A stretch of 64,000 nucleotides of DNA from Colias croceus (GCF_905220415.1 NC_059540.1:813501-877500); one strand, 5' to 3'; shown: positions 47,321 to 59,193, numbered from the stretch's first letter. Program-made: numbers and translations. The notes: generated by a model not told the origin, from the sequence alone.

Positions 47321-48720
47321 AAAAACTATATTTGGCTTAGTATACAAAAATAGAAAATGATTATTTATAATATGTTTGGAACGATTTCTAAATGAAACCT
47401 GAAATTATGATCTTGTGTATTTTTTTTGTTAGAAAAAAAATTGAATATTTTCGCATCGCGTCAAAGGTCGACCTGTATAATTTTTGTTTCGAACTTTCGT
47501 ATCATTAGAAGGAAAATGTTCGGCAAAAAATAAATGTGGGTCGGCCTCTTTAATATTATTTTTACGAGATATTTTCAAGACTTTATTTACAAGCGTGACG
47601 TCATCGCTTCGCTTAGGTTTTACGAAACGAAAATAGTGAAAATCGCCACCAGTTTAAGAAGACCCCTGTGTTGTATGGACGTGATGCACATTAAAATAAT
47701 TCACAGTGAAATCTTGAGGACTGCGGTGATTTTGGTGGAGTAAAAATTTGATACAGACATGATAATTTGTAGTCCTGTATGGCGTTACCCATTTTCTTAA
47801 TTTACTAAAAAAAACAACATTAATTTTTAATAAACAATGACTGTAAATTTACATTTCAGGTATCTATAAAAACTATAATTGTAAATATATTGTATATTAT
47901 GTATTGTATATTGAAAATATCATTATTTTAGTCCGAGTTTCAGTAAAGTGATCAATCAACCAGGAAAACTTGTTTCGTTAGGCATATTATTAATTTAGCA
48001 AGTAATATTAGACGTGGTCAGCGTTGATTTTCGAAAATTCCCTAACTTTATAAAAAAACGTTCAATGCATATAATTTTATGTAATAACTATCACTTCATA
48101 ACATTATTAATTGAATTAAAGACAATTTTATTTTATTACGAACATTTTCCTTTATACTTCTTCCAATTTGATCTTCTATATTTATGAAAATTATCCTTAT
48201 ATTTTTATCAGCGAAAAAGTTACACGAGCAGACTGAAAAAATAGCCCAATCGGTAATATTTCTATTATTTTTTCCAAATGTTTATATTCTATACTTCGGG
48301 GTAAATTGAATGCCGTTTTTAATTATAAAACCTTTTAAGATAAATACATTACTGTTACTCCGTGATATTTGTCTATTTTTAAAAACATTCGAGGTCGACT
48401 CGAGAGAAATTTCTTTAATATTTTACGAATATAGAGTGTAACATGTTTTTACTTAGAGATTAAATTTTTAAATCTATCATGGTGACCTTAAATCATCTTA
48501 CAACTACATAATATTAACTAAGATTTTCTGAATATACAAAAAACATTTACCTATTGAAACCAAGTAAAACTATTATATAGAGCGATAAACTCAACTATCT
48601 TGTTACGTTTGAAGTATCTAATTGAAAGCAAGTTATTTTGATTGCCATGGAACACGAGACATCGAATCTGTTTGTCGTGTGGCAATTATCATCGGTTCCC
48701 TCGAACTTTTAAAATATCAA
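47321..48720. other. Non-coding
   Basis: AT-rich; no gene seen. Confidence 0.5.
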
Positions 48721-49190
48721 AATTGCTCCCAGACCCCGGGAAGGGCGGGGCTGGCGCGCGCATGCGTCGACGTAACCAAAGTCGCTTGGGATCCCAGAAT
48801 TATCGCAGCACAGCTATTAATAGACATTGATAATACAAAAAAATATTTCGCGTACCTCACTATATGTCTTGCCGACGGCGTTTCATGTAGGACCACCGTC
48901 AAAAACTAGCATTTAAGTTACGTAATAATATGTTGAGAAATGAGGGTAGCGGGGGGTGGGGAACGAATCAAGAGCGGCGAGCCTTAGTTGGCGGCTAGCC
49001 GGGGCGCGCGTTGGACGTGTGATGCGCTGCCGGTGACACGCGATATGACTAACACCAACTTTACAGTCAAACTGTGCGAAGTATGAATTAATCGTGAACC
49101 GTTTGGATATTGTTGCATTGTTGAAAATAGGACATTGTGACTATGTATTATGACGTTGGTTTTGTTTTATAGTGATCTTCGGTGAGTAAT
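48721..49190 (+). promoter_or_regulatory. GC-rich promoter-like patch with a possible untranslated exon
   Basis: The densest CpG region of the window. It has a GC box GGGCGGGG (48743-48750), an NRF1-like CGCGCATGCGT (48757-48767) and a second patch at 48955-49035. Downstream, CTTCGGTGAGTAAT has an excellent splice donor at 49182. Together these could be the promoter and first non-coding exon of a gene outside the window on the plus strand. The 95-codon frame at 48622 is probably accidental. This is inference from composition and short motifs. Confidence 0.25.
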
Positions 49191-50729
49191 AGATGTTAAT
49201 TGTAATGATGTGGAGTATGTATGAGGAAAATTAATTAGTTTATACGGAAATTGCTTCTCCATATTACATCCTGTTGGATAAATTTGACAAGGGGCTATTG
49301 ATGTCGTCATTTATTTGTCAATTCGATTTTGAATAGGTTTTACAAAATGTTTGATTTTATATTGTTAGTAACTCTTTATTTGCTCTATTTTAATTGGTTT
49401 TCCTTTCTATTAAATATTTTCATTAATATTGTCATTTATAATTATTTTGTAATTTAGTTTATTTTTTATTTGTCATTTTATCATTAATTGAACACTGTTT
49501 CGATTTCATTGCACAGATAATTCATGGTTTGTAAATCATTTTAGAAATAAACATTTACCTTCATATTTTGTTGTTTTCTTTGATTTCTTATTTTATTCCT
49601 GTCATGAAAATACTAATAAATAATATTCTTATTGATTTTTGATTTTCGCAATAATGCTAATATTAAAATAATTATAATTTATCACGAGTCTAACAATGGC
49701 ATCAAATGTTACAAGTATTCAAGAATATATTAATTATGTTGCAAGCCAGCAATTAACCCGGAGCCTTACGTAGCGTGCGCTACGAGCTGCGTAGCAATTA
49801 GCGCTACGTCGTAGCGGCATGTTACATAATTATAAGACGCTTAGAAATTAAGACATTGTTATTAAAGTGAGCGTTATTTTTAATACCTTTATAAAATATT
49901 ATTGCCTTCATAAGGAAAGGATGCTAAAGCTGTTAGAGAAATTAATTTTTGGGCCTTATTTCGGTGATAGAGCTAAAACATCAGCATCTTGTTTTAATTG
50001 GTCATTTTCATTGATTTTTCGTTACATACAGATATAAGCAATAATAATAGTTTTATTAGGATTGTGCTCGCGACGCGAATTCATTTAAAGCTGAAATATT
50101 ATAGAGATAATATTCACGCATAGGCCTGCTTAGGTAGTAAGTACACTTAGAAATCTATTAAATCATTATGTCAAGTTATTCTAGAGTGTAGGGTCACACA
50201 GAATCATTAACTCTTATAAAAACTGCTAAGTTAATATTTATATCAAAATTGAGAGAAAAAAAGAAATGATAGTGCATGTAACAATCTGGTATGTCTTTAC
50301 TTTCCGTTTATATTCACCTCCACCTCCATGCAATTCATAAAATTATATCTAAATTTATTTTATTTTATTCCATTTATCTCAAAATACACAATTTACATGA
50401 TAGATATTATCACTAAAAGGTACCTTTGGATGAAAAAATCTTACCCACGTAGAATATTTATAATCACTCTTACACAAGTGGTAAATTATTAGCTATGTGA
50501 TACTTCTACTCGTATAGGTAAAATTTATAGTAAAAAATAAGCAGTCTCGATTTTCATAACTTTGAATATGATATTAAGCCTATCGAATTTATGATGCTGT
50601 AGAGACTTATGCTTCTACATTGCTTAATAACAGCAATAAATATTACACATTCTTCTTATAAAAATGTGTTTGGCAATTTTATAACATTAATCCAACTGTA
50701 AGATAATATTCATCCATATAAGAGCATAA
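49191..50729. other. Non-coding, with a GCTACG cluster
   Basis: AT-rich; see the cluster at 49767-49816. No gene seen. Confidence 0.5.
49767..49816. repeat. Cluster of inverted CGTAGC/GCTACG units
   Basis: Within 50 bases there are three CGTAGC and two GCTACG hexamers, able to form alternative hairpins. It is probably the remnant of a palindromic MITE. Confidence 0.6.
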
Positions 50730-50925
50730 TCAATCTCAATCTGGATGTCGTAAGGGGTCACTGAAAATCAGTGCTAAGGTATTAGGCCTCAGGTATCCTG
50801 TGGCTTCCTTTTTTAGCGCATGCAACCACATATATATTTATGTTTTCTATTACCTATTTTTTATAATTTACAATGCTATTTTATGTGTGTTGGAATAAAT
50901 GGTTTCTTTCTTTCTTTCTAATAAA
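50730..50925 (+). mobile_element. LINE 3' end with (TTTC)n tail
   Basis: Contains GGGGTCACTGAAAATCAGTG and GCCTCAGGTATCCTGTGGCT, and ends TTGGAATAAATGG followed by TTTCTTTCTTTCTTTC. The AATAAA and simple tail fit a non-LTR retrotransposon 3' end. The coding part is missing. Confidence 0.5.
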
Positions 50926-52120
50926 TATTTTTTTAACCATCCACGGAAATATTATAGACTTATAACATTATAGTACGATATGAAACGTCGACATTATTAA
51001 GTGTTAATTCTAATGAACAGAGTTGAAGAATCTTTTTACATTTTTTACAAAGAACTAGGTTCCACGTCGAGCCTTACGATTAAAGCAATGAGACAGTGAT
51101 GCTGCAGCTGTATGTATCTCCTCTGTAATCAAAATGAAAATAAATATAACCCTCATTCAAAAGTAGACTTAATTATATACATGTAAGACACAAATTTGAA
51201 ATGTTGGAACGACTTGTGCCTTGCAATTACTTACGTAGTAAATTAAAAACAGCATAACATCGCTATATAAATTCCGCAGCGGTATTTTCTTTGATTATTT
51301 AAAGTGACTTCCCGTTATGTTTGCTTTTAAATGCGGTTCAAATAAATATATTAAATATTTAAGAGGTTGCCAGAGCATCTTATAAAGTGTACTGCATTTT
51401 TGATGTCTGTATTCGCTGACGGCGAATCTGCTTTTCTTATATTTGTAAAGGAAGATTTAGTACGTGGTTGAAAGGAGTTTATTTTAGAATAAAATTTATG
51501 TACAAATTTAAATTGCCTTAACATTTACTTTACATGACTTATGTAACTAGCTCTTTAACAAATTTGAGAAGTTTGATTATAATGTAAAAATTAGATTAGA
51601 AAGTTTATGTTACTGTAAATAAGCATTGATATTTCTATGTCATATTGAGACTGAAATAATTGAGTTACCCAATTTGTTTAATTTATATATAACGTATCGT
51701 CTATTAAACTTTTATTTTATCCCATGATATTCATAAACGTTTATTTGCTAATGCGCTGTTGGGAGATCCTTCGTTTCCACTAGGAATACAAGACAAAGCT
51801 GTGTTCTAGAGCTAATATTTGTATGTTAACTCTATACAACACAAGGCTTCAAAGAATGTTGATTAATAACAGTAGAGATGTAAACGCTGCACCAAGACCC
51901 AGGCGACACAGATATAATGTACTTTGAAACGTAAGCCTTCAAAGGCTTCCTAATAATCTTTATATAAAGTATCTAGATTTAAATAGAGCCTGAAAGCGCG
52001 ACAACGATAAGCTAGGTATTAACTTTTGAGCTTAATGTATGAGGTTTCATTAAAAGATGGATTATGCATCTTAAACTATTTTATAGTGCAAGCGAAGCAA
52101 ATTATTTGAACTTGAATTTA
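50926..52120. other. Non-coding
   Basis: AT-rich; nothing recognised. Confidence 0.5.
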
Positions 52121-52390
52121 TATTTTTGGTTTTATGGCATTCAAATGCTTTATAAATATTAAATATAAATTTATAAAGAATAGAAAAAATTCGATCACGA
52201 GGCGGGACTCGAACCCTTGTGTCCCTTAAGACATATAAAACTGAAAGAATAGAATAAATTCGATTGCTCGGGCGGGTCACGAGTGGCTGAGTTGGTCAGG
52301 CATCCGCCCCGGAATGGCGCGAAGGATGCGGGTTCGAGTCCCGCCTCATGATCGAATTTTTTCTATTCTTTATAAATTTATATTTAATAT
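52121..52390 (+). mobile_element. tRNA-Ser-like SINE, copy 2, with snap-back arms
   Basis: From 52156 to 52216 the sequence is the reverse complement of 52330-52390, the 3' part of the SINE including box B, over 61 bases with a single mismatch (52198/52348). Between them are GTGTCCCTTAAGACATATAA, shared with copy 1, and the tRNA-like body. The block TATTTTTGGTTTTATGGCAT at 52121 is also shared with copy 1 (32594). Copy 1 has no inverted arm, so the arm is a rearrangement of this copy. The minus-strand frame here is not a gene. Confidence 0.8.
52277..52352 (+). ncRNA. tRNA-Ser-derived region of SINE copy 2
   Basis: Acceptor TCACGAG pairs with CTCATGA at six of seven positions. TGGCTGAGTTGGTCAGGC and GGTTCGAGTCCC are boxes A and B. 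The stem CGCC/GGCG holds loop CCGGAAT with GGA (Ser) at the anticodon, though U33 is C. The inverted arm keeps CTCGTGA, which would pair fully, so the single mispair is a later G-to-A change at a CpG. It is a degenerate SINE head rather than a tRNA gene. Confidence 0.55.
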
Positions 52391-52641
52391 ATTTTATTTG
52401 AACTTGTATTTTAATGGTGTTAATGGTATTTTGAAGAGAAAGATCTAAATATCAATCATTAGTGTTGATTACAACGCAGTATTTATAATCAAAATTAAAT
52501 ATGCGGATCTTCATTAGTATGCGTTCACTTAATTTTAGTTTTGGCTATAAAAATAAGATAAGACATAATATTCATAAAATTTCAAACTTTATAAATTATA
52601 CATCTTTTTCAAATACTAATTGCTTTCTAATAACCTTTATT

Positions 52642-52804
52642 AAGCTATTGCATAGCTTCTATCGCGGGCCTTGAGCGCGGGGACCGAATCGAGAAATTCC
52701 GTAACGAAAAAACCTCACGCTCCCCACTCCGACGGGCGGAGGTGTGGCTTGAAGGCATAGCATGCAATAGCTTTACCGCGGCAGTCCCCGAGTGCCACAT
52801 GTCG
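52642..52804 (-). repeat. Four-copy repeat, medium form (163 bases)
   Basis: Minus strand copy with both ends intact, GACATGTGGCACTCGGGG and AAGCTATGCAATAGCTT. The middle junction GCATGCTATGCCTTCAAGCC is the same as in 55457-55617. Confidence 0.85.
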
Positions 52805-53204
52805 TTTTTTTTGTTTTATTTCTACAACTACAAGCTTTAACAAAACAATATGAAACACAACTGTTAACGATAAAATAGCGTACATTCCCCATAACATTAA
52901 ACGTAATTCACATTGTAGTCAATGAGTTATCGTAAAAAATCTCTATTGTATTTTTAAAGCAGAACGTTGAACACCTATAAAATAAGTTTATGTTTGACTG
53001 CTCATTGCTGGTTGAATTTACGAGTCGTTTTATTGGGCCTTACATCAGCTGCAGTGATGTTTGCTGTAAATCGTTACCTGTTTTGGGGAATATTTTAAGA
53101 TATGGGTTTTTATGTTCTTTTTCTTAATAAGAAAAAATATATGTTAAATTATCGATTTGTGATTGGTTCATATAATCGATTTTACTACTAAAACGTGAAA
53201 AATT
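52805..53204. other. Non-coding
   Basis: AT-rich; nothing recognised. Confidence 0.5.
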
Positions 53205-53353
53205 TGTGATGAATGTTTGTAACTCTCTTACGCAAAAACAGCTTATCGTATCTGTATGAAATTTTGATTCAGATATAAATATAGATTTAAAGTCTGCGTT
53301 ATGCCATAGAATTAAACTGGGGACTATGCGAGTGAAGCTGGGGATAAAACTAG
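53205..53353 (+). mobile_element. Degraded Helitron-like fragment
   Basis: CTCTTACGCAAAAACAGCTT and GGGGACTATGCGAGTGAAGC, ending AAACTAG followed by T, match the Lep1-like subfamily loosely. The 5' end is not recognisable. Confidence 0.4.
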
Positions 53354-53561
53354 TATTTATTTAAATGAGTTTCGTTTAGGAACAAGGTTCTTTACGTAAC
53401 TATGTCAGTGGTTGCGAAATTTCATTATAGTTCAATGTTTGTGAAATGTAGTAGGGTGCTTAAGTGTACAGCTTTCAGCAGAAAATGTACTCAAACTGAA
53501 ATATAACTGAACTTTATAAATCGACAATTTAACAACAGTTAGGACAACATATTGAAAAGAC

Positions 53562-53749
53562 GGGCTGATTTTTCAATCGTTAGTTAAAACTTATTCATCG
53601 ATAATCGTATTAAACAACCATTTTAAAAATGTGTTACTTGCCCACTTTTTGACAGTTTTTGTGACCTCTGTAATCTGTATATTATTGTGTAATACTTTAT
53701 TGGACGGATATGATTCAGATTTTTAGACCAAGGATTGAAAAATCGGCCC
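53562..53749. mobile_element. MITE, 188 bases
   Basis: Terminal inverted repeats GGGCTGATTTTTCAATC and GATTGAAAAATCGGCCC match over 17 bases with one mismatch, and similarity continues inward. I recall this GGGCCGATTTTTCAATC end as a common lepidopteran MITE. The target duplication is unclear. Confidence 0.7.
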
Positions 53750-53800
53750 ATAAAGAAATTAAAGAGCACGCATTTTGACACGTGCGTCGAGTAAATCACA

Positions 53801-53818
53801 GACACACACACACACACA
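53801..53818 (+). repeat. (CA)n microsatellite
   Basis: About nine CA units. Confidence 0.85.
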
Positions 53819-53876
53819 CTGAAGATACCTAGGAATAAATAAAAAAATATTATTATTAATGATATATAAAATACAA

Positions 53877-54052
53877 GCTATCCGTCCGCGAGCTCGCCCG
53901 CTTTGACTAAAACCTAATAAATTATATACTAAAACCTTCCTCAAAAACCGCTCTATCTCTTTCAAAAAACTGCATCAAAATCCGTTGCGCAGTTTTAAAG
54001 ATTTAATATATAGAGACAGAAAAAGCGACTTTGTTTTTTTACTATGTAGTGA
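53877..54052 (-). mobile_element. Helitron-like element, second subfamily
   Basis: Same body as 18405-18590, with AATAAATTATATACTAAAAC and CATCAAAATCCGTTGCGCAG. The 3' CTAG is changed to ATAG. Confidence 0.65.
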
Positions 54053-54672
54053 TAACAATAACAATTTTTTAAGCAAAGATAATATGTTAGTCTCTATCTT
54101 TAGATTCATTTTATAACAATTTTTCTATTGAAAACTTTATTTAACCATGTGAAAAGGGAAAGAGGAGTTATTTTATAAAATGTCATATTACCGATGCAAC
54201 AATATCTAAATATGCAATTGAATTCACAATATTGCAAAAATATTATACAAACGATGCCATATCAGTATTGCATGACTGTTTTCAATAATGTTCAATAAAC
54301 GATACTCTTAAAAGAAGTAGGGAAGAACTTTGGAATAGAGAAATATAGAATACGATTGGTATTGTATATTTTTAACTTTATGTTGGTCTTTAGTTTATTA
54401 ATGTGATGAGAATGCGAGGCCACAAAGCCTAAAATGTCGTCTTCTTTGTCTTGTCGTTTTAGACAGAGCAGTTGTGGACATCATATGGTATCAGGGGCAT
54501 TTATTATTACTCATTATGATTTGGTATTATTATTCTTATTAAACTCGTACAGCAACAGTAAAACAGCCATAGCAACAGCAACAACTGCCAACAGTTTTGA
54601 TCTGATCGGTCAATCGTATTCACACTTAGCTTAAATGTTATAATTCATTAAATTTTAATACTAGTATCTTTA
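54053..54672. other. Non-coding
   Basis: Nothing recognised. Confidence 0.5.
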
Positions 54673-54853
54673 TCTCTACTAATATTATAAAGTTTGTTTG
54701 TTAGTTTCAACTCGCTAATCTCAGGTCAGGTCCCATTTGAAATATTATTTCGGTGTTAGATAGCACGTATATCGAGGAAGGCTATAGGCTATATATCATC
54801 ACTCTAAGACCAATAGGAGCGGAATAACGCAGATAAAACCGCGGGGCACACCT
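54673..54853 (+). mobile_element. Helitron-like element, GTTTG subfamily
   Basis: Starts TCTCTACTAATATTATAAAG and carries TATCGAGGAAGGCTATAGGC and AGACCAATAGGAGCGGAATA. The expected CTAG end reads CTAT. Confidence 0.7.
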
Positions 54854-55456
54854 ATATAATTCATTAAATTTGAATACTGGTATTCTATATATATCTTTAT
54901 ACTAACTAAAGGTGTTTCAATTATTATGAAGCTCGTATTCCAAGATGAAGCTAGGCTACACAGCCAGCTTGAATATAGTCATAATAAATTTCTATCCAGG
55001 TGTCACTAACATTAACTAATCCAGGAACAAAAATCCCAAGAGTGATATAGAGTGGTTTTATTTTCCTTTTTTTCGAGAATTTTCGCGTTTCCCCGTCAGC
55101 CGTGTGGATGTTTGATTGATGGATCGTGTGTTTTAGTGATATGTTACGGGAATTTCGTAAAACGGGAACTTTTTAAAATTGTGTAGTTCTGTTTCTATGG
55201 AATGTGTAATTTAGGGCGCTTTACCAATAATATGCGAGGATGTGTCGCGAGGAACGTGTTTGTAAATAACCAATCATATCGCTTCATGTAGTTTGAATTT
55301 TGAACCGTTTAGCGTTTGAAGCGATACTATTCTCGCATATTCTTGGTGGACAAGTACCCTTATGGTTCTGTATTGTTCGAAGTCGTAGGATATAATGTAG
55401 CTATGAAATTTTTACATGTCTTCCTTTGTTCAATATACATGTTCTATAAAAAAAAC
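54854..55456. other. Non-coding
   Basis: Nothing recognised. Confidence 0.5.
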
Positions 55457-55617
55457 GACGTGTGGCACTCGGGGACTGCCGCGGTAAAGCTATGCATGCT
55501 ATGCCTTCAAGCCACACCTCCGCCCGTCGGAGTGGGGAACGTGAGGTTTTTTCGTTACGGAATTTCTCGATTCAGTCCCCGCGCTCAAGGCCCGCGATAG
55601 AAGCTATGCAATAGCTT
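55457..55617 (+). repeat. Four-copy repeat, medium form (161 bases)
   Basis: Preceded by an A-run, starts GACGTGTGGCACTCGGGG, ends AAGCTATGCAATAGCTT. Same internal junction as the copy at 52642. Confidence 0.85.
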
Positions 55618-56223
55618 AAAAATATCTGCAACTGTACTCACTAGAATACACAAAGGCATCAAAATTGAAAATGTATTCAAACAACACCAGTTGTAAAAGC
55701 TAGTGTAGCAGCACAAAGTGTCAGACATGCTAATCACGCTAAATTAGTCGTAGACCGTAGAATTAAGAACTCAATAATGAATGTTCGATGGCTAATGTGG
55801 CCTTTGACGGGCGCATGTAGGATGCATAATGCATGCGAACATCACGCGATGCCTACCTGTTGATCAAATCGATTCAGTGTGAAGGATTTAGAAGTGCTTT
55901 GTGTTTGAAGAATTTGTATACGATTTGCAGTTTAGAAGTATTAGGTTTTGTTTAGGGTATATTAGTTTATGTGAGTTTGGGATTTTAGGTTAAAACTGAG
56001 GTTATTAGATTACCATGATGTTATAAAGCAGTATTATTTCCAGCGTAAGAAAAAGATGGCGCTAGACGTATACGCTATCATTTTTCCACACTGGTAATAA
56101 AACTGCTAACAGACTTTATTGTACGGGGGTCGGGTTCCATACTAATAGATAATAGATAAAAAGATATAAGGAATGAGCTTGGTACTGTCAAAATAATTGA
56201 TTTAAATTTAAATGTACTTTTTA
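55618..56223. other. Non-coding with a CTCF-like motif
   Basis: AAAGATGGCGCTAG at 56052-56065 has the CTCF-like core. No gene. Confidence 0.4.
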
Positions 56224-56335
56224 ATCGACTTCAAGAAAAAGGAGGAGGTTATCAATTCGGCCGGTATTTTTTTTATGTATGTACACCGATTACTCCGAGG
56301 TTTCTGAACCGATTTACGTGATTATTTTTTTTAGC
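56224..56335 (+). repeat. Dispersed repeat (CGACTTCAA type)
   Basis: CGACTTCAAGAAAAAGGAGG, AATTCGGCCGGTA, TGTACACCGATTACTCCGAG and TTTCTGAACCGATTTACGTG are a block I recognise from lepidopteran genomes. A second, interrupted copy is at 57462-57780. Confidence 0.6.
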
Positions 56336-57461
56336 TGATGATTATAATTATTTCTTTTTCCAAAGGACATAATAAATGAAATGAATGTACTATTTGCAAG
56401 CCTGGATAAGAGACAGTGATTTAAACATAGATTAATAAAAACCAACGAGGTTTATTAGCGAACTGCAGCTAAAAAGAAATAAGCAAACATGCCGTAGCTT
56501 TTGAAGAATTTCATATAATATTAAATCAAATAACGTCAGCACACAGTTTTGGTTTTCACAGCTGCACGCCACAGCTACGTGAATATTGTGAAACCCAAAA
56601 AACATTTTTGTCATGTGGCCACATATTTTTTTTACTTTCATTGGCTCTGATAGTATCCTGGATTTTAGTCAAATATTTTTCTGTATACGATTTTGAATAA
56701 ATACAATGTTTTGTGGCTCGTTTTTGCGGTGTGCAGATTTTTTGTGTTATGGAAGATAGGATTAGTTCAATAACTTAAATCAAAATATGTATGTGCTAAT
56801 TGCTTTGCGTATTAATTTGGGGAAATAATGCGTTGAAACGGTTATCATGTTATTTCTCTGGAGTATCTGATCGTATTATAATTAGTTGAACTTGGACATT
56901 AGTGGTAGATATTAATAAGGATTTATTAAATTGCAGTTTAAAGGGTAGGTATTGTTACAAAAGGCGGAAGGAAATTCAAAATCAATTAATAAATAGCAAG
57001 CATCAAAGCAAGTAATGGTTTATTCATAATTTTCATAAATCAAAGGAAATGTAGTGTATGAAAAACAAATTAAAACAGAAATCGTTTATTTGCTTCTCAA
57101 CAAAAATTGTTACACGTCATACGCCCAAATTTCCCTGTATGTTTTAAGCATATACAGTTTTCAGGCTTGTAAAAAGGTTCTAGTAAGTCGTTTATTTAGT
57201 TACAAAATTTGTGGGAAAACATAGTCTGAATTGTTAAAATAAACGACACGATTTTCATTAGTAAATTAAAAATCAGATGCTTTTACGATTCGTTTTTTCG
57301 GGCGATTTAATTTGTCTCGGATGATTGAGAAGGTAATAAAAGTAGCGCAGGTATTGTAAGTTGGATAAGCCGAACCCGGCTTACTTACGTAACATATACT
57401 AAAGGTAATGTATATTTTGTTTTTACATAGGGATATTGTGTTGGAGGTAGAATATTTTTTT
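56336..57461. other. Non-coding
   Basis: Nothing recognised. Confidence 0.5.
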
Positions 57462-57780
57462 AACCGACTTTAAGGAGGAGGTTCTTAATTCGGCCGATTT
57501 ATTTTTTACTAGCTGTGTCCCTCGGTTTCAGTTTTCACCCACATTGCTCCGCTCCTCTTGGTCTTAGCGTGATGATCTACCTATAGCTTATAGCGTTCCT
57601 CGATAAATGGGCTATCTAACACCGAAATAATTTTTAAAATCGGACCAGCAGTTCCTGAGATTAGCGCGTTCAAACAAACAAACTCTTCAGCTTTATAATA
57701 TTTCATCTAGGTTTCTGAACCTTACGTGATTATTATTTTGTTTGATGTGGGATAGTTTCAAATTGTTCCCATAAAAGGCC
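57462..57780 (+). repeat. Dispersed repeat (CGACTTCAA type) interrupted by a Helitron
   Basis: Left part CCGACTTTAAGGAGGAGGTT and AATTCGGCCG, right part GGTTTCTGAACCTTACGTGA. The Helitron at 57509-57704 stands between them in place of the TGTACACCGATTACTCCG segment. Confidence 0.65.
57509..57704 (-). mobile_element. Helitron-like element, GTTTG subfamily, nested
   Basis: Minus strand body AACGCGCTAATCTCAGGAAC and TTATCGAGGAACGCTATAAG, with a 3' end CACAGCTAG. The 5' end (GATGAAATATTATAAAGCTG) is slightly changed. Confidence 0.75.
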
Positions 57781-57820
57781 CAGTATGTTTTACTATAGTT
57801 TTATTACTTGTAGGTATATA

Positions 57821-57983
57821 TCTATACTAATATTATAAAGAGGAAAGGTTTGTATGTATGTATGGTTTTCACGCATAAACTACTGGACCGATTGGATGAA
57901 ATTTGGCACAGACAAGAGAAAGAACATAGGCTACCTTTTATTGCGATATATGTACCATGGGCGAAGCCGGGGCGGACCGCTAG
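57821..57983 (+). mobile_element. Helitron-like element, 163 bases, complete
   Basis: Starts TCTATACTAATATTATAAAG, has ATGTATGGTTTTCACGCATA, and ends GCCGGGGCGGACCGCTAG followed by T. Its 3' end equals that of the dimer at 46789. Confidence 0.8.
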
Positions 57984-58850
57984 TGTTTGATATTCTTAGG
58001 TGACTTCCAGATAGTTCTAAATTAAAGGTGAAAAGCACCTGGGAAAAATTCTTTGTATAAATCGATCCAATTCTCTTAGATGTCGTCGTGCTGCGGCAGA
58101 TGTTTCTAAGATAAATGGATACATTTACTTACTGGATATATTTCTTATTGAAAACAAAGCTTTTAAGAAATAAACTAATACGTGGAGTTTCTGGAAAAGA
58201 CGAACGGTAGAAAGCTAGAACTATATTACGTAACAGTTCCTTTTAAACGCAAAACTTGTATAGGTTTATAGAGAAAAAAGTCTGTTATAAAGAAACATGA
58301 ACGTAATATTATAAACTCAACAAACCTGCATCTGATGGTTAGTCGGAAAGACTATCAGAAAGTTGAAGGATTAAAACCTGGAGTGCAGTTATTGTAAAGT
58401 TGCGTCTTGTTTATTCTAAGTCTTTTTCAAGCTTTATGGATGTAGACTTTTAATTTATACCCACTGAGAATGAACGTTTTTAGTTACATAATTTATGGTA
58501 ATTAAAAGTACTGATATTAATTTATTTGTTGAAATCATAATACAATCGTCTCAAACTTTTTGGTCTGTGTAGCGCATGCCGCGTGACGCACGATACGTAC
58601 GATAATTATCGTACAAATACGATAATTAAATTTTTAATTAAATGTCTATAGTGTGAAAAAAAGTTTCACTTTTACCGTGGTTTCATAAAACCACACAACA
58701 TTTTTGGCTTAATTAGGACATTAATTGTATATTAACACAATATGTAGGATTTAACGCTAAATTATATAATCTGGTGATTTTTGTAGACCGCCACCTGAAA
58801 CAAATTTGGATATAATATCTATATCTGCTCTTAACGCAATTAATATAGTA
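57984..58850. other. Non-coding
   Basis: Contains AAAAAAAGTTTCACTTTTACC at about 58654, similar to the GAAGTGAAACTTC end motif of the MITE at 46754, but no pair was found. A CGTACGATAATTATCGTACA palindrome-like stretch lies at about 58597-58616. Confidence 0.45.
58597..58615. repeat. Palindrome TACGATAATTATCGTA
   Basis: GTACGATAATTATCGTAC is a perfect palindrome of 18 bases in an AT-rich setting, next to a second GATAATTAAATTT motif. Confidence 0.7.
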
Positions 58851-59071
58851 CTAGGTTTCGCCCGAGGCTTCGCCCGCGCGGTCAAAGAAAAACCCGCATA
58901 GTTCCCGTTCCCGTGGGATTTCCGGGTTTACGGCATTTTTATTTCCTTTCTCGGGTATCAAAATATCTCTATACCAAATTTCATGAAAATTGGTTCAGTA
59001 GTTTAGGCGTGATTGAGTAACAGACAGAAAGGCAGAGTTACTTTCGCATTTATAATATTAATAAGTATGGA
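58851..59071 (-). mobile_element. Helitron-like element, 221 bases
   Basis: Minus strand: starts TCCATACTTATTAATATTAT, has TTTCGTAAACCCGG-like and CCCACGGGAACGGGAACTAT segments, and ends GAAACCTAG. Same subfamily as 17518 and 39354. Confidence 0.75.
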
Positions 59072-59193
59072 TGAATAGAGTGATACAAATTGTTAACAAA
59101 TCATAATAAATCAAATCGATCCAGCTATCAATTATCAAGATTAACGTAATTTACGGTTGGTAATTAATTTTATCACATAATATATACTACTAA

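Noticed and set aside
48622..48909. A 95-codon frame across the GC-rich patch.
   Set aside because: Two overlapping plus-strand frames and one minus-strand frame are open here because of base composition; no motif in any.
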